64,000 bases of DNA, from the NCBI GenBank assembly GCA_902554035.1, contig CACDMX010000005.1:1-64000 (forward strand), written 5' to 3'. Every line of letters begins with the position of its first letter. The first letter of the stretch is position 1. This document shows, piece by piece, positions 47,205-54,846 of the stretch. The stretch is from an uncultured Pelagibacteraceae bacterium (GTDB taxonomy: Bacteria; Pseudomonadota; Alphaproteobacteria; Pelagibacterales; Pelagibacteraceae). A model generated the notes under the pieces. It saw only the letters and a program-made list of their open reading frames with translations, made no database searches and was not told the origin of the DNA. The position numbers and the translations under genes are program-made.

Positions 47205-49337
47205 ATGAATAAAAAAATTTTTATCATTCTGCCCCATAAGGATCAATTTATAAAAAATTATGCTGGATCTGCATCAATATGGGTTAAGGATTTTTTTAAA
47301 AAAACAAAGTTTAAAAATAAAATTAAAATATTTGGATCTACCGATAAATTAAAAAATGTTTTTATAAAGAAAAATTATTCAAATATTAAAATTCCAAATA
47401 TTAAGATATTAAGTAAATCAGATTTTTATACAAAAAAGCTAATTATTCAATGTGTTAAACAAAAACCTTCAGTTGTTGAAATTCATAATAGGCCATCTTA
47501 CCTATTGACGATAGCAAAAAGATTTTCAAAAACTAATTTTATATTAGTAATACATAACGACCCACAAAATCTTAGAGGCTCAAATACTGTAGAGGAAAGA
47601 AAACATCTTCTTAAATTGTGTTATAAAATTTATTTTGTAAGCTCTTGGGTTGAGGAAAAGTTTTTTTCTGGTATTGATAAAAACTTTTATACTAATTTTC
47701 ATACTATTTATCCAAGTATTGATAAAATTAATAAACTTCCCTCAAAAAAAAAGATTATAATTTTTTCAGGCAAACTCAATGCAGCTAAAGGTTTTGATAA
47801 ATTTGCTAAAGCTATTATTAAAATTTTAAATAAATATAAAGATTGGAAATCTGTAATAATTGGAGACGAACCAAGAGAAAAATATTTTTTTAATCATAAA
47901 AGGTTAATTTTTACAGGATGGATACCGCAGGATAAAGTTCTAAATCTATATAATGATTCCAGTATAACTGTAGTTCCATCTTTATGGGAAGAGCCTTTTG
48001 GAAGGTCATCCTTAGAGGCGGGATCAAGAGGAAACGCAGTAATTATTTCAAAGAAAGGAGGTCTTCCTGAAACTATAGATAATCCGATTTTTTTAAAAAA
48101 TGTTACATCTTCTTCAATTTATTCTGAACTAAACAAATTAATTAAAAATAAAAAGTTACTAAAACGTTTGCAATTAATCTCATTTAAAAAACCGCTACAT
48201 TTAATAAAAAAAAATATTTTAATAATAGATAAACATAGAAGAAATATCTTAGAGCCCATTAAAAAAATAAATATTAATAAAAACTCAAAATTAAAAATTT
48301 TACATGTTTTTAATCGTGCTGAAAAAATTGGTGGACGTATTTATTTTATCTCCACTGGTAAAAAAATTGAGAATGGACTTATAAGATTAGGACATGATGT
48401 TGAAGGAATAAGTGATAGAGATGTATTAAGCTATAATTCAAAAATAAATGCTAGAAATGTTCTTAATCGTGTTTTTTTAGAAAAGTCATTATATTACAGA
48501 CCTGATATAATATTGTTGGGTCATGTAAATACCATAGATGAAGAGAGTTTTTCTAAAATTAAAAACGTGAGTAAACATACTATTTTTTCTCAATGGTATG
48601 AAGATAATTTAACTTTAAATGGTCCAGATTTTCAAAAAAATTTACTAAATCTCAAAACTAATTTTAAGTATTTAGATAATTTTTTCATATCCACGCATCC
48701 AGACGATGTTAGCAAAAAAATTCCTCGTATAAGATATCACTTTTTGCCTACACCAGTTGATAAAAATATTGAAAAATTAAACATTTACGCTCAAGATGAT
48801 TATACTCATGATGTTTTTTTTGCAATGAGTCATGGAGTAAATAGAGGCATAATTAAATCTGGAAAAAAAGATGAAAGAGAATTATTTGTCAAACAATTAA
48901 TAGACCTTAATAAAGATTTAAAATTTGATATTTACGGCTACAATGATAGAAATCCTGTTTGGTCAGAGAGTTTTTATTCAGCAATATCGAGATCTTCTAT
49001 GGCAGTCAATTTAAATAGGGGCAAACCAAAAAAGTACTCATCAAGTAACAGAATTGGATCACTAATCGGTAATGGACTATTGACATTTATAGATTACAAA
49101 AAAAAGTTTAATCATTTCTTTAAAGATAATGAGATAATTTTTTATCATAATAAAAATGATTTATCTGAAAAACTTAAGTTTTATAAACAAAATTCAAAAC
49201 AAAGAAAAATTATTGCAAAAAATGGTCAAAGTAAATATTTTAAATTATTTAATGAAATTGAAGTCGCAAAATATATTGTTGAGGAATCATTGGGAACAAA
49301 TAATTATAAGCCAAAATGGTTTGATTATCTAAGGTAG
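47205..49337 (+). CDS. Two-domain glycosyltransferase (GT4-like plus CgeB-like)
   Basis: A 710-residue protein holding two glycosyltransferase units. Residues about 1-340 are GT4-like: IIFSGKLNAAKGFDKFAKAI, GWIPQDKVLNLY and VPSLWEEPFGRSSLEAGSRG (acceptor/donor EX7E region). Residues about 360-710 start a new fold with LKILHVFNRAEKIGGRIYF and end with RIGSLIGNGLLTF and a CgeB/Glyco_trans_1_2-like C terminus. Such fusions add two sugars in sequence. No membrane helix is present, so it works on the cytoplasmic face. The largest gene of the island. Confidence 0.82.
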   Translation: MNKKIFIILPHKDQFIKNYAGSASIWVKDFFKKTKFKNKIKIFGSTDKLKNVFIKKNYSNIKIPNIKILSKSDFYTKKLIIQCVKQKPSVVEIHNRPSYLLTIAKRFSKTNFILVIHNDPQNLRGSNTVEERKHLLKLCYKIYFVSSWVEEKFFSGIDKNFYTNFHTIYPSIDKINKLPSKKKIIIFSGKLNAAKGFDKFAKAIIKILNKYKDWKSVIIGDEPREKYFFNHKRLIFTGWIPQDKVLNLYNDSSITVVPSLWEEPFGRSSLEAGSRGNAVIISKKGGLPETIDNPIFLKNVTSSSIYSELNKLIKNKKLLKRLQLISFKKPLHLIKKNILIIDKHRRNILEPIKKININKNSKLKILHVFNRAEKIGGRIYFISTGKKIENGLIRLGHDVEGISDRDVLSYNSKINARNVLNRVFLEKSLYYRPDIILLGHVNTIDEESFSKIKNVSKHTIFSQWYEDNLTLNGPDFQKNLLNLKTNFKYLDNFFISTHPDDVSKKIPRIRYHFLPTPVDKNIEKLNIYAQDDYTHDVFFAMSHGVNRGIIKSGKKDERELFVKQLIDLNKDLKFDIYGYNDRNPVWSESFYSAISRSSMAVNLNRGKPKKYSSSNRIGSLIGNGLLTFIDYKKKFNHFFKDNEIIFYHNKNDLSEKLKFYKQNSKQRKIIAKNGQSKYFKLFNEIEVAKYIVEESLGTNNYKPKWFDYLR

Positions 49338-49338
49338 C

Positions 49339-50430
49339 ATGAAATTTTTAAATATTCATAAACAAGATAAAAAAATATTCAAAAATTTAATAAATGATTT
49401 TAAAAAAAATATTAACAAAGGTGATTTCATATTAGGAAAGTCTGTTGAAACTTTTGAAAGAGAATTTGCTAGTTATTGTGGCTCTAAATATGCAATAGGT
49501 TGTGGCAATGGTACAGATGCACTAACTATTGCTCTAAAAGCTTTGAATCTTCCTAATAAATCGGAAGTTATTATTCCTGCTATGACATACTGCTCAACAG
49601 CATTTGCTGTTATTAATGCAAATTTAAAACCTGTTCTTGCTGATATTGATTTTATGACACCGACAATTTCTTTAAATCAAATAAAAAAAAAAATAAATCC
49701 TAGAACAAAAGTTATAATTCCTGTACATCTATATGGCTCATCAGCCAATATAAATGGTATAAAGAAAATAATTAATAAAAAAAAAATTAAGGTTATTGAT
49801 GACTGTGCTCAAGCTCATGGCGCTTATGATGACTCAATCAAAAATAAAAAAAGAATAGGATCTACTAGTGATATCTCTTGTTTTAGTTTTTATCCAGGTA
49901 AAAATTTAGGTGCGTATGGAGATGCGGGTATAATAACAACTAATAGTAAAATTTATAACAAAATTATTCGCAAAATGAGAAATTTAGGATCTGAAAAAAA
50001 ATTTATTCATGAATATATTGGTTTAAATAGTAGACTTGATACTCTGCAAGCTTCAATCTTAACTAAAAAACTCAATTTTTTAGACAAAAATAATTTAAAA
50101 AGAAAAAATATTGCTTATTTTTATGACAAACAAATTAATAGTTCCAAAATTGAAAAATTGAAATATTCTAATACTTGCGTATACCATCAATATGTAATTT
50201 TAACAAAATATAGAAAAAAACTTATTAATTTGTTTAAAAAGAAAAAAATTCCCTTTGGCTTTCATTACCCATATGCCTTAAATCAAATACATGCTTTGAG
50301 AAAATTTTTTAAAAATCAAAAATACCCTAACGCTGAAAAAATTGCTTCACAAGGTATTAGTCTTCCAATAGATCCTAATTTAAGAAATAAGGATTTAAGA
50401 AAAGTAGTTAAAGTAATCAATTCTTTTTGA
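49339..50430 (+). CDS. DegT/DnrJ/EryC1/StrS-type sugar aminotransferase
   Basis: A 363-residue PLP enzyme of the sugar aminotransferase group. The N-terminal substrate loop is GDFILGKSVETFEREFASYCG, the cofactor region GCGNGTDALTIALKAL, and the Lys that binds PLP is in SFYPGKNLGAYGDAG. It aminates a keto sugar nucleotide, plausibly the product of the Gfo/Idh/MocA enzyme upstream. Its start lies one base after the preceding stop, in the same run of plus-strand genes. Confidence 0.92.
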   Translation: MKFLNIHKQDKKIFKNLINDFKKNINKGDFILGKSVETFEREFASYCGSKYAIGCGNGTDALTIALKALNLPNKSEVIIPAMTYCSTAFAVINANLKPVLADIDFMTPTISLNQIKKKINPRTKVIIPVHLYGSSANINGIKKIINKKKIKVIDDCAQAHGAYDDSIKNKKRIGSTSDISCFSFYPGKNLGAYGDAGIITTNSKIYNKIIRKMRNLGSEKKFIHEYIGLNSRLDTLQASILTKKLNFLDKNNLKRKNIAYFYDKQINSSKIEKLKYSNTCVYHQYVILTKYRKKLINLFKKKKIPFGFHYPYALNQIHALRKFFKNQKYPNAEKIASQGISLPIDPNLRNKDLRKVVKVINSF

Positions 50431-50439
50431 AAAAAAATT

Positions 50440-51474
50440 TTGAAAAAAAATATTTTAATTTTTAAAAATGACGCTGTTGGTGATTTAGTGCAAAGTCTTG
50501 ATGCAATAAACAATATTGTTATCAATAATAAAGGACACAATATTATTATTTATTTATCAGAAAGAAGTAAAAATTTTGATTTTTTGTTTGACCGTCAAAA
50601 AATAAAAATTTTAAATATAAATTACGATTTATCTTTACTAGAAAAATTTAAGATTATATATCAACTATTAATAACTAATACTAAAGCTGTATATATTTTA
50701 ACACCAAAAAACTTTTATTTTTATTTACCTCTAATCTTTAAAAATATCAAATTTTATGCTTTATGTGTAAATTCAATTAACAATTATAAGAGACCCGGAA
50801 ACTTTTTCAGAAAGTATTTACATAAATTTGTAGTTAATGAGAGAGACAAAATAACAAAAAGAGAATCTACCATGGAAATACAAAGACAATTAACAAGAGA
50901 AAATAAATCTGATGAGAGATATAAAATAGGATTAATACCTAAGTTTAACTATGATAATTTTATAAATGTAAAAAACTATATTTACTTTCATCTAAAAATA
51001 TCAAATTTTAATAAACTAGGGTGGGGCATAACTGAACTGAAAATGATATTTGAAGAATTTTTAAAATATAAAAAAAAAGTAATCTTCACAAGAGACATAG
51101 AGAAATTAGATGCTGAAAATGATTATAAAAGTATTTTTAATGTAGTTGATTTCAATACAAAGGATAAAATACTTAATAATACAAATATATACCTTTATGA
51201 TAATATTAAAGGTAGCGATCTTTATAATGTAATAAGAAATGCAGATAAAGTAGTTTCATTTCATGGTATGATGACTAACTTAGCTTCAATAGAAAAAAAA
51301 CCCGTCTTAGATTTATTTTACTGCAATATAAAAACACTTGAAGATTTTAGAAGATATAAAAATGCTTTGTATGAATTTAAGCCAAATTATAAGAATTATG
51401 ATTTTATAGTACCAAGTAAAAATATAAAAAAAACAATTAATAAAATGCAATTCTTTCTCAAAAAAGACTTATGA
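50440..51474 (+). CDS. Glycosyltransferase, GT9 (heptosyltransferase)-like
   Basis: A 344-residue protein starting with a TTG codon: KKNILIFKNDAVGDLVQSLDAI is the GT9-type N terminus (ILIxKxxxxGDxV). The second half has VVSFHGMMTNLASIEKKPVLDLF, the donor-binding segment that corresponds to DSGLxH in heptosyltransferases but with FHGMM in place of it. It likely adds a sugar to the lipopolysaccharide core. No ATG lies upstream in frame that would keep the conserved start. It overlaps the next gene by four bases. Confidence 0.75.
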   Translation: MKKNILIFKNDAVGDLVQSLDAINNIVINNKGHNIIIYLSERSKNFDFLFDRQKIKILNINYDLSLLEKFKIIYQLLITNTKAVYILTPKNFYFYLPLIFKNIKFYALCVNSINNYKRPGNFFRKYLHKFVVNERDKITKRESTMEIQRQLTRENKSDERYKIGLIPKFNYDNFINVKNYIYFHLKISNFNKLGWGITELKMIFEEFLKYKKKVIFTRDIEKLDAENDYKSIFNVVDFNTKDKILNNTNIYLYDNIKGSDLYNVIRNADKVVSFHGMMTNLASIEKKPVLDLFYCNIKTLEDFRRYKNALYEFKPNYKNYDFIVPSKNIKKTINKMQFFLKKDL

Positions 51475-52412
51475 AAAAAAAAATAATTGTACGAATTTCC
51501 AATGAAATAGGGAATCAGTTATTTATGTATGCTTCAAGCTATGCAATTTCAAAAAAGCTTAATAGGTTACTTTACCTGGATAATGAAACAGCTTTTACAT
51601 CGAGAAAAAATATCAGTGCCTATGGCTTAAATAATTTTATGATTAGCGGTATAATCGCTGGTAAAAAAGATAAATTCTTAGGCGTTATAGGCTATTTAAA
51701 AAGAAAAATATTAAAAAAAATTAATTTAATTCTTAGTAAAAAAATTTTTTATGAAGAACCTAAAAATAAAAAAAAAATAACAAAATATTCAGATCAAATT
51801 TTTAAGATGAATTTTTCGAACAATCTATATATAGAAGGATATTTTGAGACCGAAAAGTATTTTGATGATTTTAGGGAAAATATTTTAAAAGAATTCTCTT
51901 TTTTGGATGTTGATAAATATATTAAATCACCTTTTTATAACTATCTTAATAAAAAAAATTCAGTATCTATATGTTTACGACAAAATAGATATATTGAAGG
52001 AAAAAATAAAAATAATAAAGTGAATCAAGAAAAATCAGATAATTTTAAATTAGAACAAATTAAATTTATTAACAAATCAATTAAATATATTGAGAATAAT
52101 GTACCTAAACCAAAATTTTATCTATGGTCAAACGATTTTGATAATATTGATATGTCATTGTTTTGTTCTGGTGTGACAAAAATAAAACACAGTGGTGATA
52201 TTTTAAGTGGTATCGATAAAAGATCACTTGATTTATTTCTTATTTCTCAATGTAATCATCATATTGTAATACCATCGTCTTTTAATTGGTGGGGAGCATG
52301 GCTGTCACAAAAAAAAAACAAAATTATATGTAGACCTAATGATGATTTTTTTACTGATTTTAAAGTAAATAATCTAGATTTTTGGCCACCTAGTTGGAAG
52401 GAAATATCATGA
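51471..52412 (+). CDS. Alpha-1,2-fucosyltransferase-like glycosyltransferase (GT11)
   Basis: A 313-residue protein with the GT11 layout: IIVRISNEIGNQLFMYASSYAISKKL at the start, an intermediate EGYFETEKYFDDFRENIL, and SSFNWWGAWLSQKKNKII near the end. The HxRxxD donor motif is changed to SICLRQNRYIEG: Arg is kept, His and Asp are not. It would add fucose or a related deoxy sugar to a surface glycan if active. It overlaps the following methyltransferase by 19 bases. Confidence 0.85.
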   Translation: MKKKIIVRISNEIGNQLFMYASSYAISKKLNRLLYLDNETAFTSRKNISAYGLNNFMISGIIAGKKDKFLGVIGYLKRKILKKINLILSKKIFYEEPKNKKKITKYSDQIFKMNFSNNLYIEGYFETEKYFDDFRENILKEFSFLDVDKYIKSPFYNYLNKKNSVSICLRQNRYIEGKNKNNKVNQEKSDNFKLEQIKFINKSIKYIENNVPKPKFYLWSNDFDNIDMSLFCSGVTKIKHSGDILSGIDKRSLDLFLISQCNHHIVIPSSFNWWGAWLSQKKNKIICRPNDDFFTDFKVNNLDFWPPSWKEIS

Positions 52413-53092
52413 GTTTGATTGAAATAGGAAAAAAATATCCATCTAGCAAAAATATTTCAGGTTTTATTCAATTATATGAAAAATATTTTTCCTCTTTAAG
52501 AGACTCAAAAATAAATATTTTAGAAATAGGAATAGAAAATGGTGATAGTTTGCGTATTTGGCGTGAGTATTTCTCTAAAGCAAATATTTGCGGCGTTGAT
52601 ATCGATAAAAAAAATTTTAAAATAGACAATGTTGATATTCAACATGGAGACCAATCAAATAATGTTTTCTTATTATCTCTAATTAATATTTATAAAAATT
52701 TCGATATTATTATTGATGATGGAAGTCATCAAGCAAAACACATAATTTCTTCTTTCAATTTTCTATTTCCTTATTTAAATGATAACGGTATTTATATAAT
52801 CGAAGATCTTCAGACATCTTACTTTCCGAGATATGGTGGCTCAAGAATTAATCTTAATAAAAAACAATCTTCTATGAATTTTGTTAAATCTTTAGCTGAC
52901 TCAATCAATTATGAAAAAAACAATCGTCCTTTTTTTAAAAAAAATAAATTTGATGGATTAATTAAATCTATTCATTTTCATCAAAATATAGCTTTTATTT
53001 ATAAAGGACAAAGTATAAAATATTTTTATAATCAAGATTTTAAAGAAACTTTATCAGATAAAATAAAAAAATTTTTATCTTATTTTTTTTAA
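52394..53092 (+). CDS. SAM-dependent methyltransferase (CmcI-like, class I)
   Basis: A 232-residue class I methyltransferase. Motif I is ILEIGIENGDSLRIWREYF, with GVDIDKK for the adenosine-binding acid; FDIIIDDGSHQAKHIISSF gives the metal-binding Asp pair and NGIYIIEDLQTSYFP the later motif. The closest resemblance is to CmcI and to sugar O-methyltransferases of deoxysugar pathways. In the island it most likely methylates a glycan residue. It ends four bases into the recombinase gene on the other strand. Confidence 0.85.
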   Translation: MEGNIMSLIEIGKKYPSSKNISGFIQLYEKYFSSLRDSKINILEIGIENGDSLRIWREYFSKANICGVDIDKKNFKIDNVDIQHGDQSNNVFLLSLINIYKNFDIIIDDGSHQAKHIISSFNFLFPYLNDNGIYIIEDLQTSYFPRYGGSRINLNKKQSSMNFVKSLADSINYEKNNRPFFKKNKFDGLIKSIHFHQNIAFIYKGQSIKYFYNQDFKETLSDKIKKFLSYFF

Positions 53093-54042
53093 AATTTTAT
53101 TTTATTTAAAGCGTTATTTTTAAATATATTTGCTTCTCTAATATATCTTCTGACCATTTGTGTTGTTTTATGACCTGTCATTGCCATAATGCTTCTTTCA
53201 TCTGCCCCTGACTCAGCAGCTACTGTTGCAAAACCTGATCTTAAACTATGACCTGAAAAATTTTTATTTTCAATTCCCGCTAAATTCAAATATTCTTTAA
53301 TTAACAAAACTACTGATTGATCTGTTAATCTATTCTCAGTCAAAGTTGACCCTTTTGTAAATCTTCTAAAAATTGGCCCAGATTTTATTTTAGATAGTTC
53401 TAGCCATTTTTGTAAATTTACTACCGGACAATAAATTTCATTATTAAAGTAGGGCAGTCCTTTTATCATGCCTTCGCCGAATTGATCTGTTTTGGATCTT
53501 TTAATAATGATTTTAAGGCCTTCAGGAACAAACTCTATGTCTTCATGATCAATTAAAACAAGTTCTGTTCGTCTAAATCCCCCTCCAAAGCCAACTAAAA
53601 TTATAGTTTTATCCCTTTGTTTTTTAATTTCATCAATTTTTTGTTCATTAATCACATTAATTATTGATTTTAAATGATTGATTAATATAGGTTTTTTTCC
53701 TTTTTGAATACTGCCTTTTACTCTCTTTATGCCCATCAGATTTTCAATAATGATTGGATGTTTTGTATCTAAATAATGACCTTTTAATTTGTGAACCATA
53801 CTTATTGAAACTAATCTTCTTCTTAAAGTGCTAATTTTTGAATTTTTAGAAAGATGGGTTAGGTATAAAGAAACTGTTTTAGGTTCTGATGGCAATGAAT
53901 TTAGTCCATGCTTTGCACAAAAAGTCCCGAAGTCCTTAAAATCAGATTTATAGGCCCTTAAAGTGTTATTAGCTTTAGATGACTTCAGGTTATTTAAAGT
54001 TGCCTCATGAAGCGATTTTAAGTCTGTTGTTAACTCATTCAT
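53089..54042 (-). CDS. Tyrosine recombinase/integrase
   Basis: A 317-residue tyrosine recombinase. The N-terminal SAM-like core-binding domain spans about residues 8-110 (NNTLRAYKSDFKDFGTFCAKHG). The catalytic residues are Arg157 in GGFRRTELVLI, Lys184 in KRSKTDQ, His265 and Arg268 in SGHSLRSGFA, His291 in MTGHKTT and the nucleophile Tyr300 in MVRRYIREAN. All six are intact. It lies at the right edge of the surface island. Its ATG abuts a perfect inverted repeat with no Shine-Dalgarno. It is not a typical XerC/D, which are shorter at the N terminus. Confidence 0.92.
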   Translation of the reverse strand: MNELTTDLKSLHEATLNNLKSSKANNTLRAYKSDFKDFGTFCAKHGLNSLPSEPKTVSLYLTHLSKNSKISTLRRRLVSISMVHKLKGHYLDTKHPIIIENLMGIKRVKGSIQKGKKPILINHLKSIINVINEQKIDEIKKQRDKTIILVGFGGGFRRTELVLIDHEDIEFVPEGLKIIIKRSKTDQFGEGMIKGLPYFNNEIYCPVVNLQKWLELSKIKSGPIFRRFTKGSTLTENRLTDQSVVLLIKEYLNLAGIENKNFSGHSLRSGFATVAAESGADERSIMAMTGHKTTQMVRRYIREANIFKNNALNKIKF

Positions 54043-54083
54043 ATTATTACTATTGATAACAATTAATTATCAATAGTAATAAT
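54043..54083. repeat. 17-bp inverted repeat with 7-bp spacer beside the recombinase
   Basis: The arm ATTATTACTATTGATAA (54043-54059) and its exact reverse complement (54067-54083) flank the 7-base spacer CAATTAA. The left arm begins at the base next to the recombinase start codon. Long arms around an asymmetric 6-8 bp spacer are the form of tyrosine-recombinase core sites such as loxP and FRT, so this may be the binding and crossover site. It may equally be an operator, or a hairpin in the recombinase messenger that limits translation. Confidence 0.85.
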
Positions 54084-54127
54084 ATAACTCATTTAATAAG
54101 TCAAGCAAATAAGTTAAAGGAAATTAG

Positions 54128-54292
54128 ATGCCAAAATATGTTTTAATAGGACTAATAGTAATAATTGGTTTGTTTTTAGCAATGAATATCTGGTCAAAAC
54201 TTACTGAAAAAACTAAAAACAGAACTATTGCAGCAATTTTTGGAGTGATAATGATTGCCTTCATTGTGCTAATTGCCCTACTAATATTCTGA
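54128..54292 (+). CDS. 54-residue two-helix membrane protein
   Basis: A short gene encoding a protein with two hydrophobic helices (about residues 4-20, YVLIGLIVIIGLFLAMN, and 34-54, TIAAIFGVIMIAFIVLIALLIF) joined by a polar loop with Lys and Thr. AAAGGA is placed 7 bases before the ATG, one of the better ribosome-binding sites here. The codon pattern matches its neighbours. It is divergent from the recombinase, with the inverted repeat between them. No family is recognised; it looks like the small hydrophobic proteins of toxin or holin type, but that is only shape. Confidence 0.7.
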   Translation: MPKYVLIGLIVIIGLFLAMNIWSKLTEKTKNRTIAAIFGVIMIAFIVLIALLIF

Positions 54293-54379
54293 AAGTTATT
54301 AACATAATTCACATACCATCTGAAAAAACACTTAAAAAGTGATATATACAACTAAATCATTTTGATAATGTTTAATTAA

Positions 54380-54560
54380 TTAAGGGGCAACCCTTAACTG
54401 GCCGATTGGGGAAAAACCGAGAGGTTCAAGCCCAGGGGGCAGAAAGTCTTGCGGAGTAGCGCTAAAATCGTAAGGCGGAAGGCATGGCGGTAGCGCATAC
54501 AACGACGTGCCAAAACTACTGTTCTTTGTGCCCTAAAAAGCACAAGGAAACAGGGTTTCT
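54380..54560 (+). ncRNA. G+C-rich structured RNA of unknown class
   Basis: By hand count 73 of the 130 bases at 54381-54510 are G or C (56%), against roughly 27% around it. Predicted hairpins: TTAAGGG-GCAA-CCCTTAA (54380-54397, GNRA loop); GCC-TTGGG-AACC-GAGA-GGTT-CCCAG-GGC (54401-54440, GNRA loop, internal loops GAAA/CAAG); CTTGCG/CGTAAG (54448-54453 with 54469-54474); and a stem of CTGTT plus CTTTGTGC with GCACAAGG plus AACAG (54519-54553). GCGCTA (54459-54464) in the third loop can pair with TAGCGC (54491-54496), a pseudoknot. Strand is assumed plus. It lies just before the MGMT gene and could be its leader or a separate RNA. I could not match it to tmRNA, RNase P, SRP or 6S RNA. Confidence 0.7.
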
Positions 54561-54570
54561 CAAAATTTCT

Positions 54571-54846
54571 ATGATTCTTAAAGGTACCAAATTTCAGTTA
54601 AAGGTCTGGAAATACTTAAAAACAATACCAAAAGGTAGAGTTAAAACCTATAAGCAGGTTGCTTTAGCTATTAATATGCCAAAAGCTTCTCGTGCTGTAG
54701 CTAATGCGTGTGCTAAAAACCCTTATGCTCCAAAGATACCTTGTCATAGAGTGATAAGATCAGATGGCACTTTAGGAGGTTATTCTGCTCCGGGAGGCAT
54801 AAAAAAAAAGAAAAAAATACTAAAAAAAGAAGGTTTTTTAGCTTAA
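54571..54846 (+). CDS. Minimal O6-alkylguanine-DNA alkyltransferase domain
   Basis: A 91-residue protein consisting only of the MGMT C-terminal domain: FQLKVWKYLKTIPKGRVKTYKQVA, the winged helix NMPKASRAVANACAKNP, and IPCHRVIRSDGTLGGYS with the alkyl-acceptor Cys. It therefore has the acceptor residue that alkyltransferase-like proteins lack. The regulatory N-terminal domain of Ogt/Ada is absent. It would remove alkyl groups from guanine. An in-frame ATG at 54484 exists, but that would place 29 residues inside the structured RNA and does not match the family, so 54571 is preferred. Confidence 0.82.
   Translation: MILKGTKFQLKVWKYLKTIPKGRVKTYKQVALAINMPKASRAVANACAKNPYAPKIPCHRVIRSDGTLGGYSAPGGIKKKKKILKKEGFLA

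Noticed and set aside
53089-54042. Integron integrase or prophage
   Set aside because: No attC-like cassette array, no phage structural, packaging or lysis genes are present; the protein lacks the additional IntI segment as far as can be read.
54380-54560. Permuted two-piece tmRNA, because GCATACAACGAC in the RNA resembles a tag start and pseudoknots are present
   Set aside because: The frame from GCA reads AYNDVPKLLFFVP and stops; it does not end in the small hydrophobic ALAA-type tail, and there is no tRNA-like acceptor piece with CCA.
54380-54560. RNase P or SRP RNA
   Set aside because: AGAAAGTC resembles one RNase P conserved block, but the remaining conserved blocks and the needed length are absent; the SRP GGAAGCAGC loop is not present.
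54484-54570. N-terminal extension of the MGMT gene with several Cys residues
   Set aside because: It lies within the folded G+C-rich RNA, has no ribosome site and does not match MGMT proteins.
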